DNA of 64,000 bases from positions 868,001-932,000 of the forward strand of contig CAJFCJ010000008.1 in the NCBI GenBank assembly GCA_904063045.1. The letters are read 5' to 3'. A program made the translations under genes and the position numbers. Every line of letters begins with the position of its first letter. Position 1 is the stretch's first letter. The notes beneath the pieces are model-generated. The model was given only the letters and a program-made list of their open reading frames with translations. It was not told where the DNA came from and did not search any database. The DNA comes from Dimorphilus gyrociliatus. Lineage: Eukaryota; Annelida; Polychaeta; Dinophilidae. Positions 39,201-50,800 of this stretch are shown here, piece by piece.

Positions 39201-40177
39201 CCGGGTCCTGTCGGCCCTCCGGGTCCACCTGGATTTTTTGGGGCAAATGAGTGCCTAGTTAACAACGGCGGTTGCGATCATGTATGTATGGATACTTCAG
39301 ATGGATACTGCTGTCTTTGTCGTCCGGGTTATAACTTAATCCCAGTTCCTATTACGGATACAACTTGTTCGAGTTCGTACAAACAAATAAGTAAATAACT
39401 ATTTTATCAATAAAAATAATACTTAACAACAGTTGATTCTGTATCCTGCTCCTACATCGGATCGCAAAGAGTATGTACATGTACAGATACATCAAATCAA
39501 ATAGTTGTCATTAGTGGGACGCGTTGTAGAGGTAATATATTTTTTGTAAAATATTTCTATGTTAAAGTTAATCTTTAATATCATCAGACGTGGACGAATG
39601 TCGCCTCGGAAGCCATAACTGTGATCAATACTGCTTTAATACTGTTGGGTCTTTTACTTGTGGTTGTAGGCAAGGTTTCGAATTGAGCACTGATCTAAGA
39701 ACTTGTGACGGTAAAGAGATAAACCTTTGCTTCTTATATATAGAGACATGCAATTAAATCTCTCAATCTCCGTTTACAGATGTAAATGAATGCGAAAAAT
39801 CGGCCTCAGCCTGTGATCAAGGGAGAACTTGCGTTAATACTTATGGTTCTTATTTCTGTTTTGGTTTGTATTCTGTCTTGGCCATTTTTATTAGTATTAA
39901 GTATTTTATTCACTAATTTTTACTTATATCATAATCGTATTTAGGTGGTGGGATTGCTCAAGGACCACCAGTTGCTGCAAGTCAGAAAGGAAAAAATCCG
40001 AATCAAAATGGAATGCCTGTTGAGAATGGAAGTGGAAACACAATTACAATTGTCTGTCTTTCTGTCGTAACTGCGTTACTTCTATGTGGGGTGATTGCGA
40101 TTGGAGTTCGAAAATTCATCCTAAGACGTCGTAATTTGGGAGATGTCGAAACGGATAGCAGCTCGTCTGCTTTTTAA
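33248..40177 (+). CDS. Type I transmembrane collagen with EGF modules, paralogue 4
   Basis: Nineteen exons: 33248-33296, 33596-33682, 33749-33874, 33933-34238, 34293-34498, 34548-34917, 34970-35239, 35292-36325, 36378-36683, 36745-37022, 37074-37462, 37517-37830, 37901-38630, 38684-39007, 39076-39372 or 39390, 39433-39531, 39588-39710, 39780-39863, 39945-40177; 1874 or 1880 residues. The alternative donors at 39373 (weak, but at the position used in gene 3) and 39391 (GTAAAT) share phase and differ by six residues. Order: signal peptide [13 protein letters not shown]; Cys pair CKKGGFC; 1606-residue Gly-X-Y block; EGF-like [14 protein letters not shown] with GYCCLC; DVDEC and DVNEC EGFs; Asn/Ser stalk; membrane helix [20 protein letters not shown]; tail [23 protein letters not shown] at 40459-40464. 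Confidence 0.93.
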
Positions 40178-40681
40178 GATAAATAGGATTTTTTTTGTTT
40201 TCTCTTTCACCTCTTTATCAGTGCAATATTATTTGGATTCATAAACGATCATTTGTAAATAGCCCGTGCACACATATCGCAGTTTAATCACTAGGGCTGA
40301 TGGACTGCAATGCTAAAAGAGTGCATGAGAATGGAAATATATGACGATAGTTTTAAAAAAAATTTACAAATAATTAATAGTCGGTAATAGAGAACCCTCA
40401 TTGCATTCGTATGTAGCCTATGAATGGTGTGTTGAGAAAGATGAAATTTGGTTTTTTAAAATAAATATTATATTCATTTACGATCATAACAAAATCTTAC
40501 TGGCGTAGTTATTTCTTTATATATTGTAATATAGTTATTGCCTATTTCTATTGAACCTTCAGTAGTTTAAACTTTTCTAAATGAATACTTCATACAGAAC
40601 TATTGAATAGGTTTCTTTTAAATGATTTAATGATCGGTTGTTAACCGGTTAGTATTCTTTGAACGTCAAACCGACAATGCC
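40178..40681. other. Intergenic: collagen gene 4 3' UTR and TAF1B promoter
   Basis: AT-rich spacer. AATAAA at 40459-40464 is the probable polyadenylation signal of gene 4. The remaining roughly 200 bp would serve TAF1B. Confidence 0.55.
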
Positions 40682-42177
40682 ATGAATGAATCTAAAGAAC
40701 ATCGCGTAAAGAAACCAAGAAAACCGAACGTTTTAGGGTAAATAATTTCATAGAAATATTTAAAGTAATATTCTTATGGTGGTAAAACTTCAGAAGTAGA
40801 GGATGTCAAATATATGGACTAAGGCGCCGATTTTCGTTCAGAACCTATGAAATCCTCACTATAATCTTAAGAAAGCAGACTGACTATGCCATTAATTTAG
40901 GCGTAGATGTTTCAGTTCGAGATGTTGTTTTAAATTTGTGGACACGTTTACTTTCTCTCAGCGGAATTGCCTTTACTGAAGATATCAGACTAGCGTTCAG
41001 ATTACAAGACCGCTACGGCATTCCATATCAGTGGGGTACGGAAGCAGGAAAGAAATTAACTCGCGTTGTGAGCGAGACAAAAGGTCAAAGAAGAACGCGA
41101 GCCAAAATAAATGATACTTTCCTCAATTTATCTACAATATCTGGTATAATAGCTGTAGCCTGTTGCAAAGTTCATCCCATTCTAAATTTTGGAACAATTC
41201 ATTACTGGTTTCAGAATGATCTCATTCCATATTCGAAACCATTCCTTTATTTTCCTAAAGACTTCCTTTTGCATTGGAATGATTTTGCAATTTTTGTGGA
41301 AAGGAAGACATTACCTTTGAGAGAATTTAGCGATAGAGTCTTATTCGTTCGAAAATATCTTCTAGAGGAAACTATAATAATAAGTTACGATCCTGATCTG
41401 GTACAGCAAAAAGTATCTTACTATATTCTATTGTTAAAACTTCCTCGTGACTTTTTCGGTATTGTTCACTATTTTCAGAAGAATATCAATCAGAATCTAT
41501 TATGTGAAGGAGGAGATTGTGCTGCCATGAGTCTTATAATATTTTCTCTTTTTATATTATTCAATTCAGACTTTAAGACTAGAAAAAAATTGAAATGTTT
41601 TGAAACAGACATGCAAGATTTAGAAAATGAAGAAATCGAATTATTCGACTATGAAAAATGGAAAGTGTGGTTGGAAGTGTCGAATAATAAAAATCAGTTA
41701 CAGAAAACTAATTTGCATGACCTTATTGAGTTTAAGAACGAAAAATCTACTGAAAAACGCTATAGAAACACTAAATGTGCTAAAAATAGAAAGTATCGCC
41801 TTGGCATACTAAAGAATCTTCGTTTATTAGCAGTCAAAAATAGGAATCGTCAACTCAAAAGGTCATATACTGCCTGGCCGGATTTCGAAAATCAAAGCGT
41901 AAGGCCTTTCTTGAAAGAACAACTTCTACCTAAAAGCAAAGGATATGATGATAATGAAATGAACTTTGATACTTGGGAACGTATTTCATGTCAAAGAATT
42001 GCTATAAATGAAAATTCTTTAGATATATGCAGGCTTATTGAATCTGTTTGCATCTTTACTCGTAATAGTCATTTAAAAAAGTTTGTTTTTGAAAATGTAT
42101 GCAAAATTAGCGCTAAGTATTCAACCAAAAATTTTTCCTACCCTAAAAAACAAGGTAGACCGATGCAGTTCAAATAA
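40682..42177 (+). CDS. TAF1B: TAF1B/Rrn7-like RNA polymerase I initiation factor subunit
   Basis: Two exons, 40682-40737 and 40794-42177, joined in phase 2 through a 56-bp intron; 479 residues (human about 588). Similarity to TAF1B: YEILTIILRKQTDYAINLGV aligned with the N-terminal cyclin-fold entry, VVLNLWTRLL, then NDLIPYSKPFLYFPKDF matching HIPYINAFQHFPEQM, and FDYEKWKVW matching FDFRKW. TAF1B is the TFIIB-like subunit of SL1, which recruits Pol I to rDNA promoters. The canonical N-terminal zinc ribbon (two CxxC pairs) is absent from this model: either lost or on an undetected upstream exon. The C-terminal half is basic and lineage-divergent. The stop codon overlaps AATAAA at the 3' end, and AMMECR1 begins 53 bp later. 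Confidence 0.75.
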
Positions 42178-42209
42178 ATTTAAAAACACTAGATGTCGTT
42201 TGAGTTGGG

Positions 42210-42217
42210 TCACGTGA
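42210..42217. promoter_or_regulatory. Palindromic E-box TCACGTGA upstream of AMMECR1
   Basis: GGTCACGTGATT context, 12 bp before the AMMECR1 ATG and 32 bp after the TAF1B stop. It fits bHLH-Zip sites (USF, MITF/TFE, Myc). Functional relevance is inferred from position only. Confidence 0.4.
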
Positions 42218-42229
42218 TTGTCAAAGAAA

Positions 42230-43466
<1,237 letters not shown>

Positions 43467-44456
43467 CGTAAAAAGCGGCTGAGGGAATATTGTGTGTTCT
43501 GCGCGTTTCTTGTCTGTTGTGTGTTTGTGTTTTTGAGGTTTGGTGACTATGTTGCTTTGTTCGTTTCGTAATTACGCCTTGCTCTTTCCCTACTTTTCAG
43601 AAAACAGCTACGTTAAGACCATCAAATTAGGTATTGCTGTAGGGACCAATGACATTTAAAAAAAAAGAAAAAAACACAACCTTCTTTGCATATTAAAACT
43701 ACTTTTGTCTTCTATACCAATCGTGTTTCAAGTTTTATATAGCTGAAATGTGTTTATGTATTTACTATGCAAAACGAACAAAAATATGTGACAGTTGTGT
43801 GTATTTGACATCAGGTTGACAGTACTGAAACTGTGCCTTCTAAGCCTAGTTTTTGATAGGACTGGTAATTTAAAAAAATTCTTTCCCCTCAGCCGCAAAA
43901 CATTACAATGTCAAATTAAGTAAAACAAGGAGAAATTGAATTCTTTGATCTCGCTCCCTGCTATTTTTTGTTCTGAATAGCTTAAACTAACAGCGGTCAA
44001 TTATGGAACGAACTCTTTTCTATGGCTAAAACTGTGTATATCGTTTGAAATTCTATAACGTCACTGTTGTGCTTTAATGCATACAAATTTTATCACTCAG
44101 AGAAAATTTTTAAATGTTATAGAAATTCATAAAAAAATCTAGTTGCAAGATTTATATTATTTATATATACATATATGTATAGATATATAGATTTACATCT
44201 CTAATAGTATATTAAGTTTTGATGTGTGTTCAATTTTGTCCAATAAACGTGCAGTATGTTATTGTACAAATTGCTTTCTCTTTGCCATTTTCAGTTTCTC
44301 CCTAGGCCTACGGTTAAGGTTTACTTCAATTCATTTTTTCGTATTTAGTAAACATGAAAAGAATTTATGAGAAAAGGATAATAAAATTCATAACAAAATT
44401 AGGCATCAAGAGATTAACACGATGTTTTGTACGAAAACAACTAGCTTAAATAAAAG
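43467..44456. other. AMMECR1 3' UTR and ATG16L1 promoter
   Basis: Non-coding. AATAAA at 44242-44247 suggests a 3' UTR of roughly 800 nt for AMMECR1. The remaining 200 bp precede ATG16L1. No RNA gene recognised. Confidence 0.6.
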
Positions 44457-47400
44457 ATGGCGGCCCTTACTTGGAGAAACACCGTTTATCTGAAATTGCA
44501 AGAAAGAAACAACAGCGAGAGGGAGCAATATAGGACTGTCATCGAATCACGTAAATATAATTAATTTATTTGTGAATTTTTACTTAAACTTCCAAAATAA
44601 ATATGAGTATTAGATTCTGACAATTTGAATATTAGATTGCAAGTTATATGATATAACTGAAAACCTGAAAAAGAAAACAGCAACATTGACTGATGACATA
44701 AACAGATTACGACAGGAAAATCTAGAACTCCAACGAAATGTCATTGAAGGGTACAAATTATTTTAGTAATTAAGTACCAATGAAATATGTTCATATTTTT
44801 AATTTAATTATCAGTGGAGGAAGAAGTGACAAACAGTTAGAACAAAAGCTGCTGAAAGCCCATGAAGAACTTAAAGATTTATATAAAAAAAGAGGAGAAG
44901 TAAGTTACACTGCTGTTATATATTAAAAAAGTAAAATTTATTTATTTCAAAGAATGCCCAAGCCTTAATTGATTTGAAAGAAGAATTACAGATTAAAGAA
45001 AAGGATATATTGTCCAAGGATCTTAGGTCTATATGCTTTTAATTATGTTGTTGTTAGGAAAAATTAATGATTATCCTTATAGAATAAGTGAATTGGAATC
45101 ACGATTAAACGCAGTAAAATTAGCAAACGAACATTTAGAAAGTGATATTGCTGAAAAAGAAACTACCAACACTGTAAGTAAAAATTATTTATAAAGTTTT
45201 TATATGACTCTAATAAAAATTTTGTAGATACTTAAAGATGAGCTGATGGGACTTCAAATGGCATATACTAAGGCCGAAGAGAAGATTATGAAATTGGATA
45301 AAGAGAATAAAACTTTAATTGATAGGTGGATGAATCTTAAAGTAAATTTAGATTTTTTTTTTAATTAATTAATGGGCAATTAATAAATAAGATTATTTAA
45401 TTTTAGAAAGAGGCTGCTGAGGATCTCAACAAGGAGAATGAAATGTTTAGGAAAAGAAAACAAGAGAAATTAAAAAAAGATATACAAGATGCTATTAGTA
45501 ATCCTGTAGAAATAAAAGAGGGATCTATTCATGCGTAAGTATAAACGTTATACTTGAGTACTAAAGAAGAAAGTGTCCTTTTCAATCTTTTTCATTTTTA
45601 TCCTCGTCATTCTATCAACTTTCGTAGATTTAGTATTTTTTTTTCTAGTTCTACAGCTACTGAGCACGATTGTTTGCCCTTTTCGATCGAGCGACGGGTA
45701 GATACATCTATTCCAAAAGAATGCAGAGATATTAGAAAAGATTCTAATTGTCTTTTATCTTGAAAAGAAAAATACTACTACTAAATAATAAAATTCTTAA
45801 GCTAAAATAATATTTGTTCTACCGCTTATATAGTTTTTCTTTTTATGTTTCCTTTAATATTATTCCTGAATGTTCTATTTATCTATTTAATATTTGTTGG
45901 TAAAGGATACGTTTTAAATTTTTATTACAAAGTGGTGTTTGAATGTTTCTTTTATTTTTTTTTATTTTTTTTGATAACAGCCCATCAGGACTATTTGCAG
46001 GTGCTCTTTCCAGAATACCGTCGAGGGCAATAGCAAAATTTGTAAGAATGATTTATCTTTTAACTGCTAATGTATTTTATTCATTTCTTTTTCATTTTAT
46101 TTTATATAGGATGCACACGACTCTGAAGTATTTGGGCTTAAATGGGCGCCCAGTGGAAAGTATTTTGCCACTGTAGGAGGTGACAAACAAGTGAAAACTT
46201 GGGAAAAAATTGGAAGTATGATAAAATCATTATAGAATCTTTTTTGACATTCAATTAAATATATATAAATCAATAGGTTCAATTGAGAAAAAAGCACTTT
46301 TTACTCCTTGTTTCAATAGATCTGTAACAAGCGTTGATTTTGACGAAGACGTATGTTGAAATATTAGTTTTAACTAATTAAAATTAAATAAGTATATTGC
46401 TAATGCAGGAGAAATGTTTAATTGCATCATCAAATGATTGCTCAACTCAAATATGGGATCTAAGTACTCGGCAATTACGGGTGAATAATAAATTTTTTTT
46501 ACCTAATGTTCTTAAAGTTTTAATCATAACCCAACTGGATTTCTTCAATTTTAAATAGGTTAGATTAACAGGGCACGAAAATAAAGTGCACTCTTCAAAA
46601 TTTGTTTCTGGTCATGGTATAAATAAAGTAGTTTCTGGTAGTCAGGATAAAACTATTAGATTATGGGATGTTGCTAATAAATTATGTAATTATTTATTGA
46701 GTATCTCCTATATAACGCTGTTTAACATAAAAAACTAATATTAATATAGGTTCAAGAACTTTTTGTCCGGGTTCAACTTGCTTTGATTTAGTTGCATACG
46801 GTGAGAATATAATTAGTGGTCATTTCGATGGAAAAATTAGAATTTGGGATAGCCAAGCTCAAGATTCCATGACTAATATTCCCCTTGAAAGTAGGATTAC
46901 GTCATTAGACTTATCTAGCGGTAATGAGCGACTCTTTAAAATATGATAAGTAAAAAATATGTTATTAATTTATTTTTGGATAATTACAGATAAGACTAAG
47001 CTTCTGACTTGCTCTAGAGATCATTGTCTAAAAATTACTGATTTTAGACAGAATCGTGTTATAATCACTCTTCAGTAAGTCTTTGCCTATATTATTTGTT
47101 TTTTCTCTCTCTTTATGATTGTTCTGCTACATTTCATTTTCTTTTTTAACAGTGATGATAATTTTCGAATTTCAAATGATTGCTCTCGAGCAGTTTTTAG
47201 TCCTGACGAAAAGTATGTTTTGGCTGGCTCAAACAATGGTCAAATTATCATATGGAATATTGCAAAGCAGAGCGTTGAATACCGATCAGAAAAGGAGCAT
47301 AAGTAATTATCTTTTAATGAATTTTTATTTTCTAACTTATTAGCATACACTATATTATATACTTACACAACTATTTTATGTAACTAGGGGAGCTATACAA

Positions 47401-47481
47401 GCGTGTTCGTGGAATCCAAACGGTGATGGAATAATAAGTTGTGATTTGAAGAGAGGTTGCATTCTCTGGGGCGATTTTTAA
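44457..47481 (+). CDS. ATG16L1: ATG16L1 autophagy protein
   Basis: Sixteen exons: 44457-44550, 44636-44750, 44815-44899, 44953-45026, 45083-45173, 45228-45341, 45407-45534, 45981-46041, 46110-46215, 46277-46350, 46409-46480, 46559-46700, 46750-46920, 46990-47074, 47153-47302, 47388-47481; 551 residues (human 607). N-terminal helix with WRNTVYLKLQERNN corresponds to the ATG5-binding segment. A coiled coil follows (about residues 35-240) with ELKDLYKKRGE and NKTLIDRWMN-like blocks as in human. Seven WD40 blades run from DAHDSEVFGLKWAPSGKYFA to CILWGDF. It scaffolds ATG12-ATG5 to direct LC3 lipidation on phagophores. The linker between coiled coil and propeller is short, so the WIPI/FIP200-binding linker looks reduced. 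Converges with the IP3-receptor gene. Confidence 0.97.
45649..45792 (+). other. Possible alternative terminal exon within ATG16L1 intron 7
   Basis: Inside an unusually long intron (45535-45980, 446 bp), a T-rich tract plus TAG ends at 45648. Splicing from the 45534 donor would keep frame for 38 further codons to TGA at 45761-45763, and AATAAA follows at 45787-45792. This could give an ATG16 lacking its WD40 domain. No transcript evidence is available, so it may be chance. Confidence 0.3.
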
Positions 47482-47807
47482 AGAAATATATTTACACGAA
47501 TGAAAAAAGAACATTACAAAGACTTTAATATCGATAAAATCATGACTTTAAACCAAGAATATTAAAAAAAAAAGGAAATCAAATAAAAATGACTAAAATA
47601 TCTCAAAATGTTTTATATGTTCTAAAATGACAAACTGTACAATCTTTTTTATTTGCCAAACCTAAATTATCCAATAAAGAAAGATAATTGTTTGTTTTTA
47701 TTATGATTTTAAGAGATAAAGAGAAAACTATTCAAAATGAGTTATAAGGGAATACAATACAATAATAATATAAATCTTATAATAGTTTTCCCATTTTATT
47801 ATCGTCA
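47482..47807. other. Convergent 3' interval, ATG16L1 / IP3 receptor
   Basis: AT-rich, with forward AATAAA at 47582-47587 and 47672-47677. No coding potential seen. Confidence 0.6.
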
Positions 47808-50800
47808 TTAAACATCCGATGTTCCTTTTTCTGACCGACTCGACGAAGTTATAGATGATTGTTTATTTCTGCTATAGAGTTCTTGCCATTTTATTATTCG
47901 TAATCTTTTATCATGCCTTCGCTCTTTCATTTCTTGTTGAATTTGATCATTTCGAATATCAGTTATTGCTTTAATTACATTATCAAGTTTGGATTCTTTA
48001 CTATCTTCATCTAAATTTGCTAGGCAAAGAGCTCTATCTGTTGGGAAAAATTCCAGATTTTCCGATTCCAACTGCAAAAAAATTATTTATGCCGTAAAAT
48101 GACGAAATAACTTTTGTGCATATTTTAATATTAACCATTCTAACAACGTATAAATCAATTGCCGAGTAATCATTTTCCGCAGTTTCATCAAGATATATAA
48201 AGTAGTTAACGTAGGACCACATGTTGTGCTCAAAATGAACATGATGGTAAAAACCCTGTACCAATTTAATTTACATAACAGTATATTCTATTATTTAATA
48301 AACAAAGTAATTTTGTTCAAACCGTTTTAGTATGTTCAAAATCATAGCTTGGCCTACTGCAAATAAAACAGTTACTTTTCATATCTTTTTCGGCCGTCCA
48401 CTGTTCAATAGAAAATGAAATGAAAATGTATCAGTTAAAAATATTAACGTATCGATTACCTTTAGATCTCTCAATTCTGAGAATGTATCTACTATGATAC
48501 CAAAGATAACGTTTAGGAAGATTGTTGTTATCAGAATGAACAGCACTGCTTGTAGGATTGTTATGTATAAGAAATTTGAAAATGTCTTATGACTGTCTTT
48601 TGGGGCGAATTTCTAGATGAAGAAGATGATGAAGAAGAATACAAAAAGTTAGATATTATATTATAGATGATTATTTTTAATTTAATATTTAACCTCGTCG
48701 TAATTACCAATAAGACCATATCTTAATACAGTGTAAGAACATTTGGCTAATGTATCGCAATAGACCTCTTCTTCTATGTCAAAAGCCTCTCGGAAGAAGG
48801 CAAATACGGCGAGAGCGAATAAATACATGGTCACCAAACCTAGAATTGCAACCCACACGAGTGATTTTCCATTCATTGTTACTGCTCTTATAATTCCCAA
48901 AAGAAGTTGATTTCCTTGAACAATCAATAGAAGATGGACAGCAAAAAAGTAACCATAATAATAAGTCCCCAGAGCTGAACAAGCTGCAAATATTATATAT
49001 AAAAGAGTCTGACCGCTTATCATCTTAACAATTATTCTTGATCCTTTTGACGTATCTTCCTTCTTTTGATTCTCGTTTTCGCTAAAATAATTTATTAAAT
49101 ACATTAATTTGCATGAATTTGCCCTTTTTCCTTATCAAAACTAAACATACCTATACTTAACGGAGAGAAATGAAATTTTTGGCCAAGACGGATGTTTAAG
49201 GATAAAATAGGTCAAAAACCAACACAACGTAAGGAAATTATGCATAATTGCCAATGTATAGAAGATAATGTCGTACATATTCTTATCGATAATCTTTATT
49301 CTCGGTTTTGGACTTGAAAACATAAGTAATACAAAGAAGGAAATAGTTAAACATTATAAAAATGAGAAATTATGACATACTCACTTTGCAAAGGTATAAG
49401 TAATTGGTGGAGTAGCATTTGTTGCAGTTGTATACGATTCCGTGGTGAAATAGTCAATAGTTGAAGAAAATGTACCGTTAGAGTTGTTGAAAATATTATT
49501 AACCTCCTTTGCTATTAGAATATCTTCGGTTGTTGGGATAGTGGTTCCGCCTCTTGTTGTTATTACCGGATTGGTATTCGTTGAGACGCTATACGAAACC
49601 GAACTTTGAAATTCGGTTGTTGGTATTGTTGTTAGGTTTGGAACAACAGGTATTGATTCTGTACTCCGTTCTGGAGCTTCCCATGATATTAACATTATAA
49701 TATTCAATGTTAAACTAACAAGTATGATCAAATATTGCCAAAAGGGTCTATTAAAAGATTATCAATTAGGATAGAAAAGAAAGGACCTAATAATTAAGAT
49801 TATATAGGAAATACATACGATATTTTGGCAACAAATTTCAGGAATTTATTATTCAGTAGTTTCTTTTGATAAGAAATATCAGCTAAGATATCCTTTGTCC
49901 AAGAGATTAAATCTCTTAATTTGCCGCTTGGACTTGATCTATCAATATTCCATTTAATATCTTCTTTCAAATCTTCTCTAAGTAGACCCATGTTTTTTAC
50001 TCTAAAATGTACTTTTTGTATATGATCGTCTTTAATAATTTCAACACTTTGACAACTTCCTTTATACACTTCGAGAATGGCTTTCTCCTGTTCATCAATG
50101 TTTAATCGACTTTCGGATGATGTATCGATATCAAAAAATCTCGCTAATACTAAAGTGAATAAGAATGAACATTCCTTTAAACTGTCATCTATTTCAGGAT
50201 CTCTCTTTAGATTCTTTACGGGTGTAATATTATCACCAACAAGTTCAAGGTAATTGGGTTTCTCTTGGACCCTAAGCATATGACTTTGACAGATTACCCT
50301 TTTGATAGCATGGAGATCTATTCTATCAGAGATATCCTAAAAAGATGGAATAAAATGGGATTACTTTAACAAAAGAATCCTAAAAAATATTTACCATTGA
50401 TAAAACGAACGCCTCTGGTGAACTTTCTTCAGTTAATGCTGTAATTAAACTCGCTATTTCCTGTCTTAGTCGTATAACATCCAATGGATTGCAATTTTTA
50501 AATACAGACATTCTTAATATATAATTGGTAAAGTCTATAACTTTGTTATTTAGAATAACGGCTCTGTTTGGCTGATATCCTTGGCACATTTCCCTTAAAC
50601 AGGTTATTAATTGAGTTACCAATTTTATTGTTTGATCGTTAATTCGACTATAAACAATTCCAAGGAATTGGGCTACTTCGGCTACAATATTAATCGAAGT
50701 TATATTGTCTGGTTGTTCGCATAAGTATGACTAAAATTGAATGATAATGGAATTATTCAATCTCTAAGATAAAAGAAAATTTAAAGTGTCTCTTTACTTG

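Noticed and set aside
10745..39242. Reading the Gly-X-Y coding repeats as a tandem DNA satellite or CRISPR-like array
   Set aside because: The 9-bp periodicity comes from the protein triplet; unit sequences vary, splice sites interrupt them and the frame is maintained.
10333..40177. One or two giant collagen genes instead of four
   Set aside because: Each unit has its own signal peptide, EGF modules, membrane helix and stop, and strand changes separate units 1/2 and 3/4.
16180..40177. CCBE1, matrilin, nidogen or complement C1r-like identity from the EGF modules
   Set aside because: Single EGFs resemble many such proteins, but the domain order (collagen first, then EGF, then membrane helix) does not match any of them.
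42218..42229. TTG-initiated N-terminal extension of AMMECR1
   Set aside because: The ATG at 42230 gives the conserved MAAGCCGVKKQKL start; eukaryotic initiation at TTG here is unlikely.
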